A stretch of DNA of 64,000 bases from Lingula anatina (taxonomy: Eukaryota; Brachiopoda; Lingulata; Lingulida; Lingulidae), in the NCBI RefSeq assembly GCF_001039355.2, contig NW_019776013.1, positions 368,550 through 432,549 of the forward strand. Reading direction: 5' to 3'. Both the position numbers and the translations under genes were made by a program. This document shows positions 11,377 to 21,718 of the stretch, piece after piece. The notes under the pieces are model-generated. The model was not told the origin of the DNA. It searched no databases and was given only the letters and a program-made list of their open reading frames with translations. Numbering within the stretch: position 1 is the stretch's first letter; each line of letters begins with the position of its first letter.

Positions 11377-11477
11377 ATGGAGCGTGTGCACGCGTCGCTG
11401 ACAGTGAACCAACTCAAACGCAATTTACTTGAATGTGGTGCCATAACATCTGGATGAAAATGTGAATTGACTGGAAG
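11377..11477 (+). pseudogene. Candidate first exon with a SAP-like DNA-binding motif
   Basis: After pol copy A breaks off, an ATG opens a frame whose residues LTVNQLKRNLLECG and, after one TGA codon, KCELTGR match the SAP-domain pattern (LTV..LK..L...G...G.K.EL..R). A donor-like GTATGT follows at 11478. The TGA (11455-11457) sits where SAP domains usually have Lys or Arg, so a CGA to TGA change is plausible. SAP domains bind DNA and occur in chromatin proteins and in some transposon-encoded proteins. The rest of the gene would fall in the N run. Confidence 0.4.
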
Positions 11478-11520
11478 GTATGTGTTTTCTTTTCATTTAG
11501 TGCTTGAAAAACACGAATGC

Positions 11521-12042
11521 NNNNNNNNNNNNNNNNNNNNNNNNNNNNNNNNNNNNNNNNNNNNNNNNNNNNNNNNNNNNNNNNNNNNNNNNNNNNNNNN
11601 NNNNNNNNNNNNNNNNNNNNNNNNNNNNNNNNNNNNNNNNNNNNNNNNNNNNNNNNNNNNNNNNNNNNNNNNNNNNNNNNNNNNNNNNNNNNNNNNNNNN
11701 NNNNNNNNNNNNNNNNNNNNNNNNNNNNNNNNNNNNNNNNNNNNNNNNNNNNNNNNNNNNNNNNNNNNNNNNNNNNNNNNNNNNNNNNNNNNNNNNNNNN
11801 NNNNNNNNNNNNNNNNNNNNNNNNNNNNNNNNNNNNNNNNNNNNNNNNNNNNNNNNNNNNNNNNNNNNNNNNNNNNNNNNNNNNNNNNNNNNNNNNNNNN
11901 NNNNNNNNNNNNNNNNNNNNNNNNNNNNNNNNNNNNNNNNNNNNNNNNNNNNNNNNNNNNNNNNNNNNNNNNNNNNNNNNNNNNNNNNNNNNNNNNNNNN
12001 NNNNNNNNNNNNNNNNNNNNNNNNNNNNNNNNNNNNNNNNNN
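11521..12042. other. Assembly gap (N run)
   Basis: This is a run of 522 Ns. Sequence on its left is unrelated to pol; on its right, pol resumes inside the RT-connection region. Any open frame across it is meaningless. Confidence 0.99.
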
Positions 12043-13948
12043 GTGAAAGCAGTAGCAGATTTTCCACCACCCAAGGACAAAAAAGGCCTTCAAAGATTTC
12101 TGGGAATGCTGAATTTCTACCATCGTTTTCTTCCTGGAATCGCACATCGTATAATACCTCTTACTGAAGCTACCAAGGGCAGAGCCAAGACTTTGCAGTG
12201 GACCCCTGAATGCCAATTAGCATTTCAGGATGCTAAAATGGCTCTTGCTTCTGCAACTATGCTTCATCACCCTGAACCACAGGCAGCAACTAAGATATCA
12301 GTGGACGCTTCTGACACCGCAATAGGAGCAGAACTTTCTCAGTTTCAATCAGGGATGTGGAAACCTATTGCTTTCTTTTCTAGAAAACTCACACCTACCC
12401 AGAAACGATACTCCACTTTTGACCGTGAGCTTTTGGCAATTTACAGTACCATCCGCCATTTCAGATATTTTTTGGAGGGAAGACCATTCACCATTTTCAC
12501 TGATCATAAACCTCTCACTTTTGCATTCAAGAGTACATCTGACAGATCACCACGTCAAGAGAGACAATTATCATTTATTGCTGAATTTACAACTGATATA
12601 CGACATATCAGTGAAACTGATAACATTGTCCTAGACACTCTGTCCAGAGCCCCAGTGGAAACTGATGAGCCACTTATTGCCTCCACAGCTACGATTCCGA
12701 CAATTGACCTTACACAGCAGCATCACAAAAGACTGACACTAAGATGGTTGAACTGTGTGCCAATCCAGGATATTTGAAGTTAAAGGAAGTCAACTTTGGT
12801 GAGGTTAAACTTCTCTGTGATACAACTACCAGTCGACCTCGGCCAGTAGTTCCACCTTCAATGACAAAGCTCGTTTTTGAGGCAATACACAATCTTTGTC
12901 ATCCTGGAACAAAACCAACAATCCGTGCCATTTCAAGTCGTTATGTCTGGCCTGAACACAAAAAAAGACATTCGTAATTGGGTCAAATCTTGTCATGCCT
13001 GTCAAACAAGTAAAATTGGACGACACACTAGAGCACCGTTAACCACCTTTGATCCACATTCATGTTGATTTGGTTGGACCTCTTCCTCCTTCAGAAAATA
13101 AAAAATATCTTCTGACAATTGTTGACAGGTTTACAAGGTGGCCAGAAGCTGTACCTTTACCGAATGCAGAAGCAGTTACTTTTGCCAAAGCTCTTTTAAA
13201 CTCATGGATATCGAGGTTTAGTGTTCCAGACTCCATCACATCAGATCAAGGTAGACAATTTACAAGTGAACTTTGGCGTGAGCTTAACAAGGTGCTTGGC
13301 ATTCAACCTAACACAACAACAGCCTATCATCCACAATCCAATGGCATGGTTGAAAGATTTCATCGCAGATTGAAAGAAGCCCTCAAAACACGTTTAGACA
13401 ATGCAAGATGGATGGACCAGTTACCAATTGTATTACTTGGTATCCGATCAACATGGAAAGAGGACATTGATGCATCACCAGCACTTCTTACCTATGGTAC
13501 AAATTTAAGAGTACCTGGTGACTTTATTCCGAACACAACTGATGACAAATTTTTTCCTAACAATGAATTTGTGCAAGAACTTCAACAAACAATGCAGAAA
13601 TTGGCTCCTGCTCCTCCTTCTAGACATGGGCAGATTTGTACATATGTACCGGTTGACTTACAACAAGCTGAACATGTATATGTAAGACATGGTGCTCATC
13701 GAGGTACATTGATTAGACCATATGATGGTCCTTACATTGTCATTTCACGTTCCGACATATATTTTGATATTTTAAGGAATGGACAAACAATTCGTGTCTC
13801 GGTTGACAGACTTAAACCAGCTTATAGCAATCCGGTTTCAGTGCACAATCAGACAGTGAATCCACAAACAAAACCAGAGACATGTCTTTCACCTTCTTTA
13901 ATTAAAACGCGTTCCGGTAGAACAGTTAAAAAGCCGGAAAGATTTTGA
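12043..13948 (+). pseudogene. pol (copy B): RT end, RNase H, integrase to C-terminus; frameshifted
   Basis: The sequence resumes at the RT connection and duplicates copy A as far as the integrase N-terminal region. It then adds what copy A lacks: the integrase core with ITSDQGRQF and NGMVERFH (second Asp and Glu of the DD35E set) and a C-terminal GPY/F-type module (RPYDGPYIV). Breaks relative to copy A are a four-base loss near 12716, an extra A in the run near 12961-12966, and a loss of about 20 bases near 13053 just before the first catalytic Asp region. From 13049 the frame is open to TGA at 13948. This copy belongs with the 3' LTR. Confidence 0.9.
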
Positions 13949-13994
13949 ACAATTGATTTTATTAATTTAATTTTAGTAAATGTTTTCAATGTTC

Positions 13995-14005
13995 TGGGGG
14001 GAGGT
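13995..14005 (+). other. Polypurine tract
   Basis: GGGGGGAGGTA lies directly before the TG of LTR 3. Plus-strand DNA synthesis would be primed here in related elements. Confidence 0.8.
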
Positions 14006-14006
14006 A

Positions 14007-14282
14007 TGTAGAACTTACATAATAGCTATGTGATAACATCTCAAACAATTATGGTAAAATGTTGCATTGCAGTGGTTATGCAGTGGTAAACTAGCCAATC
14101 ATATTTATTGGACTTGTAGCATTGGGTCATTTGCATAACTGGTACTATAATAAAGAGCTGCACAGGTAGTGCAGTGGTTAGTTATTGTTCACTTGTGTTA
14201 CAGTTACTTACTTCAGGTGTCCAGGTAGACTTCAACAGATATTATTAGTTTGTAAAAATACCAAAATATTCAGTGTGCTACA
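14007..14282 (+). repeat. LTR 3 (3' outer LTR)
   Basis: The LTR is 276 bp, TG...CA, almost identical to LTR 1 (AATAGC for AATGGC and TAAAATG for TAAAGTG are the visible changes). It is followed by GGGC, matching the four bases before LTR 1. Confidence 0.93.
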
Positions 14283-14402
14283 GGGCCATTCAAAATAGAT
14301 GACCCAAGACCATCAGGAATCAGCGGCATCGCTTTTGAATTTTGGTCCGCCATATGTAGTCGGCGGATCAGTTAGTGCTCGGATCCTCTTTTCTGAATGG
14401 AC
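14283..14402 (+). mobile_element. Short foldback MITE, interrupted at its left tip by the retrotransposon
   Basis: The left end GGGCCATTCAAAATAG and right end TTTTCTGAATGGACTC are inverted relatives. The interior has TCCGCCATATG, GGATCAGTTAGTGCTCGG and other words shared with 1927-2010. The missing first bases would be supplied by the CAATGGGGC that precedes LTR 1, so the retrotransposon entered the terminal repeat. Confidence 0.6.
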
Positions 14403-15114
14403 TCATTTTTTAAAAATGTTTTTAAAATGTTAAAACTGCTAAGTGACCCGGGTAACTATCTGCAAAATGTGATACCATACTATAAGCATATTATCTACAT
14501 ATTTATAATTGCCATTTTCATGGCTTTGAATAAAACATATATACCCAGCTATAAAAGAATGAGCTAATACCTGGAGGTAACGTTAGCCATAACGTCAGGA
14601 ATAACGTTTCGAAAAGGCTTTCCAAGAAAGTTTTGTAAATGTTATGGGACGTTTTTGGGAATGTTACACTAACATTTAGAGAATATTCAAAATAAATAGA
14701 ATTGGGCCATATAGCCCAGAAGATCACCAATGAATTTGTCTGTTTTTTAGATGTTTATTTAAGATCTTTGTTTTATTTCTTTTTATCTATCTTGTTTTGT
14801 TAATTTTACTCTTGTAAAATCTACTTAATATTTTAATGGATCTAAGATTTCAAATAAATAAATCATAAATATTTAATATATTAATATAATGTACAGGGTA
14901 CGACCCTTACGTGTCGATTAGTTGAGGGTGGACCTCGTTATTAAAGTAAAATGAAGTACAATTCAACAGGACCCATTTCACTCAATTTATTCCACATCTA
15001 GACTTATTCACTTCTGTGTTAGCTGATCTTACGCCCAAGTTTATTCAAATGCATTTTAAAACAATTCAGCTGCTCGGTAAAATAACAAGATTAAAGAAAC
15101 AATCTGCTCGTTCA
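14403..15114. other. AT-rich non-coding interval
   Basis: I see no gene or clear repeat here. A TTTATTT-rich stretch lies around 14750-14880. Confidence 0.45.
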
Positions 15115-15320
15115 GTGAATGCACAAAAAACTATGAAACTGGTATTTATGGGTGAAACAAGGGATTTTTGATGCGTTAGACAAGTCACAAAAAGCCCTGT
15201 CGTTCTAGAATATTCAACTTTTGATCTACAAATATCTCGTTTATTGTCCTCCTACAGCTGATGATGAATTGGCTTTGTGATAATCCGTATCCATTAGCTG
15301 GAATGATGGGATAAACTACC
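15115..15320 (+). promoter_or_regulatory. Orphan copy of the promoter-like module (P2)
   Basis: It shares TGATGCGTTAGACAAGTCACAA, CCCTGTCGTTCTAGAA, TTTTGATC.A.AAATAT and CTCCTACAGCTGATGATGAAT with 17235-17410, and more distantly with the modules before both orphan genes. No exon 1 follows, because an inverted-repeat transposon begins at 15406. Confidence 0.45.
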
Positions 15321-15694
15321 CCCTACCAAGGTGGCAGATATTACAGGCAAATTTTCAAAAAGCCAGAGAATCAAATGACTGTCTCTTTATCCGAAGACAT
15401 ATCTGCACTGAGAATAAAATCGGAGTCCAAGTGACTCCAAACTTGTAGTCCAGCAGTGGTACCTAAAATAACTCCAAGTTGGTGTCAAGTTGACTCCGAT
15501 GGAGTAATGCCATCCCAGACCTCTCCGGAGGGTAACAATTGACTCCATTCACACATCCCTTCATCCCTTGATTTATCTCTACAAAAGAGTCACAATGACC
15601 CCATATTAAGGAATTTTTGACTCCTTGGCACATTATGAACAAAAACAACAGTGCCACGTGTAGAGACAGCAGGTATCGTTGGTATATCGCTGGT

Positions 15695-15775
15695 GTATCC
15701 CCGGACGCGCTCGAAACCACGTCCTCCCGCTCCGGAGGTGGACATTCTAACCACTAGGCCATCCGGTCACTTGTG
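15695..15775 (-). repeat. tRNA-derived SINE head
   Basis: On the minus strand, TGGCCTAGTGG fits the pol III A box and GGTTTCGAGC fits the B box, about 35 bp apart as in tRNA. The rest does not fold into a convincing tRNA and no anticodon loop can be trusted, so I read it as a SINE head or tRNA relic. Confidence 0.5.
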
Positions 15776-16274
15776 GTATTGAAAAAGCAATAACAAACAG
15801 TTTGTAAATCTGGCAATAAACAGCATGACATATTTTTACCACAAATATACCAATGAGTGAGCATACCTCTCCACTGACATGCATTGGTGGGTCAAACCTA
15901 CAACCTGGAAACAAAACCTGCTGACCTGTATACCAACATATCACATAAAGGGTGTGGCAACTGAAAGCCCGGGCCAGTAATAAGTGCACGAGTTCTGCAT
16001 GCAGAAACACACAGAAAACCACTTGTTCATGCATAAAACCAACTATGGCCAATAAAAGAATGTTTAAACTGACAAAGGATGATGAAAACTGTTCTCTCCA
16101 CGCCGTCTGCTCACTGCCAGCACAAGTAATGAAACAAAGCTTACTGTCCAGCGAGCGAAAAGAGTCGGTGAAAGGGGTCAGCCAGACACTGGCCCCCGGT
16201 AATGTGACTCTGATTTTAGTGTCAGATTGACTCCATGAGAGCCAGGGGGTGATTGACTCTGATAAGAGAGTCTA

Positions 16275-17002
16275 TCGAAATTTAACCATCTTTTTATTTC
16301 ACTGCCTAACCCATCTAACCAAATAATTAAGGAGCTAAAAAAGCTTATCTTTGGATTTCTTTGGAAAGGTAAACCGGATAAAGTAAAAAGGGAAATAGTA
16401 TGTAAAAAAAAAAAGATGGAGGACTAAATATGATAAACGTAGAAGCTTCAATAATGGCATTAAAATAACTTGGGTGAGACGGTTGATAAATACGGAGGGC
16501 ATCTGGCAAAATATCCTTTTGCATAGATATAAATTAGACTTGATGCTAAACTGTGGTTGTGAATATTAGAAGCATGGTTAATTTCTTGTAATATATGTAT
16601 TTAAATTTCAGTAATATACAGTTTATTCTAATTGACATTAATGAACGTAATGTATCCAATATAATTATGACCATACACATTAAGTTTTTCATATACAAAA
16701 CAAAATGTCAGAAAGACTCACTGCCACTCACAAAACTTCAACTTTATTTAGAAAATATATACAAAATCTATAAGCAAAAATACACTGTATCTCAAGATGT
16801 AGAAAAATTCAATGTTATATGGCAGAAATGGATAGGTATATATGGATTTGTGTAGTTGCATGTATACAAATTATTGACTGTAATTTTTTATATGTTTAAA
16901 CCTTGTGGACTTTTGCTATCGTAATAAGTATTGTGTGCTTGTGAAATTTATTATGTACTTATTACTTGCTTTTTCTTTCTATTGCAAAAAAAATTTGAAA
17001 AA
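16275..17002 (+). mobile_element. 5'-truncated L1-like non-LTR retrotransposon (ORF2 C-terminal relic)
   Basis: Translation in shifting frames gives the region after the reverse transcriptase of L1/Tx1-type ORF2: SLPNPSNQIIKELKKL, IFGFLWKGKPDKVKRE, GGLNMINVEASIMALK, then a Lys-rich tail with its last frame ending at 16855. A tail with A-runs follows. The copy is bounded by an 11-bp direct repeat AAGAGAGTCTA (16264-16274 and 17003-17013), the expected target-site duplication. It is dead: truncated, with frameshifts in the A-run near 16410 and elsewhere. Confidence 0.85.
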
Positions 17003-17234
17003 AAGAGAGTCTAAAGCTCTGGTAGTGGGGTAATTTGACCCTTATATTTGACCCTTCAAAGTAACTCCATGAGGGTCAAGGGGTGCTGGACTCTGACCAT
17101 AGAGAGTCAAATGACTCCAATTTTATTCTCAGTGTGTGAATAACTTTTTAAAAACCAATCTGTCGCCCTGGTAGAAGGTAGAATAACCTATCACGGGTAA
17201 AATTATTACAAATTGGGTTTTTCCAAAAAAAGAT

Positions 17235-17410
17235 GATTCTTTTAAAAACGCAGGGAATATTTGATGCATTAGACAAGTCACAAACTTCCCTGTCGTTCTA
17301 GAACTTCCAAGTTTTGATCCATAAATATTTCGTATATTGATCTCCTACAGCTGACGATGAATGGGCTCTGTGACGAATCATACTCATTGGCTGGAATGAT
17401 GGGATAATCA
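17235..17410 (+). promoter_or_regulatory. Orphan copy of the promoter-like module (P3)
   Basis: It is closely related to 15115-15320 (shared ATTAGACAAGTCACAAA, CCTGTCGTTCTAGAA, CTCCTACAGCTGA, GGCTGGAATGATGGGATAA). It contains ATTGGCTG near 17388 on a GATGAATGGGCTCTGTGA background. It is not followed by an exon 1; the active-looking copy is the next one. Confidence 0.45.
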
Positions 17411-17744
17411 ATTACGGGTAAAATAATTACAAAAATATGATTCTTTAAAAAAAACCTGTTCTAGCGTAAAAAATAGTTTCGGTAGAAAGTCACGGAATAA
17501 AAGGGAGGGAGAATGCTACTCAGTACATGTACATGTAGTTTCGGTCATGATCTTCACCAAAAGTATTTATGGCTGTCACCTTAATCGATTATTTTACCTG
17601 AAAACTAAAAAAATTACCCTTATAAAGCCGCACTATTCAACAGTGATAGAAGGAGCCCGATTGAATCAGTTTTCAGTAGCATCGGAAAGGTAATAACTAT
17701 ATTACGTCCAAAAAAAAAAAAAAGAAACCGACGTCGTCTGGAAT

Positions 17745-18026
17745 TTTCAAGTTTCGATCTGCGATAAAATCCCAAAAAACAAGTCAAAGGCATCTTTCTG
17801 CTACTACTGCTATTGGCCGATGCTGAGTGGGAGCCGGGATGTTGGGATTTCCTGAATATATGATTCTGGAAAAATCCCTCATCTAAATAAAAAATGGATA
17901 AAATCGAATGAAATGAACGAAATAAATAAGATCGAGATATATAAGAGAGCCATAGAGACTGCAGTGTCAGCAACGATCCAAGCCAGAACAAAACTGTCAG
18001 TATTAGCTAGTAGACCTACCGGTAAA
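17745..18026 (+). promoter_or_regulatory. Promoter-like module upstream of orphan gene B (P4)
   Basis: TGGAATTTTCAAGTTTCGATCT and TGCTATTGGCCGATGCTGAG parallel the module upstream of gene A. The ATG of gene B lies about 215 bp beyond the CCAAT-like word, close to the spacing in gene A (about 235 bp). The promoter role is inferred from this parallel. Confidence 0.45.
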
Positions 18027-19357
18027 ATGACACAGCGGTTTCGACTGATGTCCCCATGCCCTGTCAAAGATTGCCCTAATGGGTAAGTTAGAATGCAAAC
18101 GATTGCACAGTCGATATGACGATATAGGGTGTAACTTTAGAAAAGAACAGAGAGAATTTTAATATGCCGGCCATGATCTTTAAGCCTTGATTACATTTGC
18201 TATGCGTTGTCAGCACATGCTCGTGTACTACCCGCAAATCTCTTTTCGTGCGGGATAGACGTTGGTCGTGACTAATGATACAAACCGTACGGATTCACAT
18301 CCTTCGTAGCTTCTGCGATTTTGTCAAGCTTAAAACTTTGACAAATTTTTGAAATCGTAAGCCCGTATAGGCCGTAGTATTATCGTAAATGGCATTTCAC
18401 AGTTCCCTTACGGGCATTGTTTAGTGGACTTCCGGTGATCTTGATAACTGTTTTGGAGCTCTTTCCCTTCCTTAAGCGACGGTCACTCACAACCGGACGC
18501 ACAGATTTGAGAATGGTACGTCCCCTGCTAATTTTGCGTGCAGTAGAATCCGTGGAGGTCGTAGAGGTAGAGGAAAGTCTGCCTTGCGAGTTGTGACTGA
18601 TGCTTCACTTGGTGGTTTACGGTAAGGTACATGTATACATGTTTTCCTTACTCTGTCAACATTGGGGGAAAATCGTTGCACCAACAACGTATCGATCTGC
18701 ACGGTAGGAAACTGCACTGGGACTGAACGGCTCCGTGCGATCAATTGTCAACTGAAAAACATATTTTTCTTACGTGACCCGAAGGTCATGTCGGAAAATG
18801 ACATGGCACCGGCACGCAATGTACACAGTGTACTTGTCGTAGGCAGTAGCTACTTACAATGTCAAAAAATGTAACGGAATATCGTAGCAAATGTATTCAA
18901 CCCCCCCCCCCCCCCAAAAAAAAAAAAAAAAAAAAAAGTATTGCAGGCAAAACTAGACAAAAACTAGACAAAAACTATTTTGCCTTTAACATCATAACAA
19001 ATTATTTAATCATTTTCTTGCATGGGTAAAGGTGAATCCTTTTTCTAACATCTTATTATCATTTTTTACAGTCAGAGTAAATTGATTAAATGGGTGTGTT
19101 TAGAAGACAGAGACGCCATGTACATCAACGAGAACGGCATACTGTCGTGTACGCACTATAAACACGTCGACAAAATTGTCAACTGGAAATTCGACTGCGG
19201 GAACCGAGACGGACCACACAAATTCGAACATCTCCAAAGTCCCGACTATGAGGGATTTTCTCATGCAATGGCAACGGCATTACCACACATGAAAGAAGCC
19301 GGGGCAGACTGGATTGTCACTTTAGTTAACGCGATAAGAACTCAGTTTGGGAAGTGA
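18027..19357 (+). CDS. Orphan Cys/Trp-containing protein B, 113 residues, two exons
   Basis: Exon 1 is 18027-18082 and exon 2 is 19072-19357, joined across a 989-bp phase 2 intron (donor GTAAGT, acceptor TTTTTTACAG). Lengths and phase are identical to gene A at 2845-3372; the proteins are about 72% identical, with the YINENGIL, NWKFDCG and SPDYEGF segments conserved. The first Cys of the N-terminal C-x-C-x4-C is Ser here (residue 9), so a four-Cys site using that residue is not conserved. The intron holds a C-run/A-run (about 18901-18937) and no obvious transposon. Both genes are intact with canonical splice sites, which argues that both are under selection. Function is unknown. Confidence 0.75.
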
Positions 19358-20544
19358 CAAAGCCCTTGAATAATTGACAAATAATATAACTGAAACTGAT
19401 TATACATGTAACTGTGAGGTGAACGTCTGTGTTGTAATTGCATTATGAAAATATAAAAAGCTGGCGGGTTTTAACATGGTGAGAGAGTCGAAACGACACG
19501 TGTAAGTGCTGAAAAGGAGGCCGATCTCAGAGCTAGATCTCATTTATTATTAAAATCTTTTTATTTGTGTAATTACATGTAAGGACTGCTGGACGTTAAA
19601 ACTACCCGATGTACAACTTGCAAAACTATTTTAAACGTATTATGTGCAGATTTATAAATTTAATTTTTGCATAGCTTTGGGTGAAATATACATTACATTA
19701 CTTACATGCTCCTGTGATGTGAAAGAAATTTCGAGCTTTTTTTCTTTACTTTTTGCTGTATTTGTTATCTTTTGAAACACTAAAATACATGTATAAATCG
19801 AGTCATTTTGGTTTTGTAAAGGATTAAACAATAAAATATTTTCCCTCAATGAACGGACAACAGGACAAATATCTGGCTTATAAAACATCAGAGTTCCATT
19901 GATATGAATTGTACAGTTTCCATTACTGTATACAATAGCCCCAAAGACACTATACTACATGTATATATAGAAGAGATACAAAATCATTGTTGCTTTAAGA
20001 TATTGGTCTACATTAGCCTATCATATCATTCTATCACTTTTGTATACTATTTCTTTTTTTTTATATACTGTGTTGAACTTTTTGGACTCTATTGAGGATT
20101 TGTGACTGCCTATTTCTGAGCATTACATGTATATGTTAGTATCATAAGGCCCGTCGTATTTAGAAGGGTGAAAAACACTTGAACCAATTTATGAGTAAAT
20201 TGTAAGGATACAACAGTAGGGTTGAAATTGTAAATACAAATTATAATTATTCTTATATTGAATATACAAAGGATTCTTTCGTGATCAATAAAGTTTATTT
20301 GTTATATTATTCCACATTATTATTTCTTTCAGTCGTCGGTTTAAGATACAGTCCTTGAAGTAGAGGAACTCTCATAAATTTTCTAATTTATGCAACCATG
20401 TCGGAGAAGACATGTTTTAGTGTTGTTATACATGTTTGCATGAAATGGTACCTGTGCCGTAGTCACATTTCTGCAAAAAAAATTATAACTGATGCAAAAA
20501 ATACTTTCGGGTAAATGGAATAATAATGATTGTTAACCAACATT
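19358..20544. other. Non-coding interval after orphan gene B
   Basis: AT-rich, no gene seen. AATAAA signals occur (for example near 20287), and ACATGTA words are frequent. Confidence 0.45.
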
Positions 20545-20895
20545 TTATAAATACTGACTTCACCTGTGAAGTCATCGAGCACGACGAGAGCTATAGGGGT
20601 TCACACTTTGGCAGTTTTGGATTTGAGTAGTCTTTGCCATTTCTAATGGCCACTGTGGAGTTGCCCCGGGTACTGTAAGACAACATGAACAGTCTGGAGA
20701 AGCAAGACCCTAGAGGAGGGGATGGCATTAAAAAACACAACAAAATGTAACATTTGGCAAAGCAATAGCGGTGACGCGATTTTCGAAAAAAAATAATAAA
20801 ATAAATTATTTTGCTGATAATCCCACCGAGAAGACAGCACTATGAGATGAAAGGGCAGTATGACGTGCATGGCACCATGGCGGGATAGCTTTACT
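20545..20895 (+). repeat. Diverged duplicated module, copy X
   Basis: 20555-20638 (GACTTCACCTGTGAAGT, ATCGAGCACGACGAGAGCTA, TTTGGCAGTTTTGGATTTGAG) is repeated at 22070-22145. The following part, about 20690-20895 (CATTAAAAAAC, CCGAGA, GTATGACGTG, AGCTTTAC), is related to about 21760-21985. The order of the two parts is reversed between the copies. Confidence 0.65.
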
Positions 20896-21194
20896 GACTC
20901 ATTTTAAGTTTGATCTTTTGCGATTCACTTCATATCAGCGTAGCTGGTAAAAGATAGAGATCAATGACCATCCACGCCTAAGCATCATTTTAAGAACCTT
21001 TAAATGAAGAGTAAGGAAGTGTTATCGACGAGGAAGACATTATGATAACGACCAGCAAAAGTTGTTGCCACTTATGCGAAACTATACCGGCTTTTTATGC
21101 AAAAAGTCATTTGCCGGGACCGACGAGAGCCTGCAGTCGTTTTCGCACCTTCCCGATCACGTGACCAGCTCGTATCCGAGGAGAGGGTGACATG

Positions 21195-21428
21195 CCTCGT
21201 CCGGGATTTGAGCTCGTGACTCGTTACCATGGTGGATGATTGGTACCGATTGCGCCGTGAGTGACCCACCAACCCTCCGTGGGTACGATTTTCCTCTTAT
21301 AGTAACCAAAGAAAAATTTTAGAAATAATTTCCCGCAACAAAAAATCGTGCTGGACGTTCTAGAATTCGAACCCACGACGGTGTCTCTAGCTTCGTCCCA
21401 GTCAGCGGAGTTACCACGGAACCGCGGA
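21195..21428 (-). repeat. Two tRNA-like SINE heads on the minus strand
   Basis: At 21195-21268 the minus strand reads GGCGCAATCGGTA (A box) and GAGCTCAAATCCC (B box). At 21360-21428 it reads TGGTAACTCCG and GGGTTCGAATTC. Neither makes a complete, well-paired tRNA that I can defend. Surrounding sequence is non-coding. Confidence 0.4.
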
Positions 21429-21718
21429 AGCTTCGTTGAAAAGCTTTACATCAAATGCAAACTTTCTGCCTAGTCATGAAGAAGGCCAGTTTGGATGCAC
21501 ATGTAAATGTCCGAAAATACAATCGATAGCCCTTGGGCCGTAAAAAAATGAATTTCATCCCGCACAACGCCTTTCCCCGAACATCGTATTATCATTAAAC
21601 GTTGAAGTAGATGATGTACACGAGACCTTGGTTGAGAAGCCGACACGGAACGTTCCTAGATAGATTCCTTTTTTTTTACTATGACTTTGTTTTGAGCTGA
21701 GATTTAGTTTGGTATCAC

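Larger units (their letters stand above)
6595..14282 (+). mobile_element. Ty3/gypsy LTR retrotransposon complex, composite and broken
   Basis: Three 276-bp LTRs, two primer binding sites, two gag starts, two overlapping pol segments and a polypurine tract lie here. The outer LTRs (6595 and 14007) are flanked by the same four bases GGGC (6591-6594 and 14283-14286), a plausible target-site duplication, so they probably delimit one insertion. The stretch 7187-11520 is bounded by Ns on both sides and carries its own flanks, so it may be a contig from another copy placed in the gap. Pol domain order is protease, reverse transcriptase, RNase H, integrase, which is the Ty3/gypsy order. No copy here is intact: in-frame stops, frameshifts and truncations are listed under the parts. 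Confidence 0.92.
15406..17134 (+). mobile_element. GACTC-rich inverted-repeat transposon with nested insertions
   Basis: The left terminus reads CACTGAGAATAAAAT.GGAGTC and the right terminus is its inverted counterpart, ending GACTCCAATTTTATTCTCAGTG, with one mismatch over about 21 bp. Both ends are rich in GGAGTC/GACTCC words (for example 15420-15620 and 17055-17120), a pattern typical of subterminal transposase-binding repeats. No transposase is recognisable, so it is non-autonomous. A SINE-like head (15695-15775) and an L1-like fragment (16275-17002) lie inside. The target duplication is unclear; TG on both sides is possible. Confidence 0.7.

Noticed and set aside
11414-12777. Several open frames of 180-436 codons
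   Set aside because: They run through the 522-base N run and are only open because Ns are not read as stops.
18481-18624. Arg/Gly-rich open stretch in the intron of orphan gene B, ending before a GTAAGG
   Set aside because: The frame is closed by TAA shortly upstream and no partner exon or family match could be shown.
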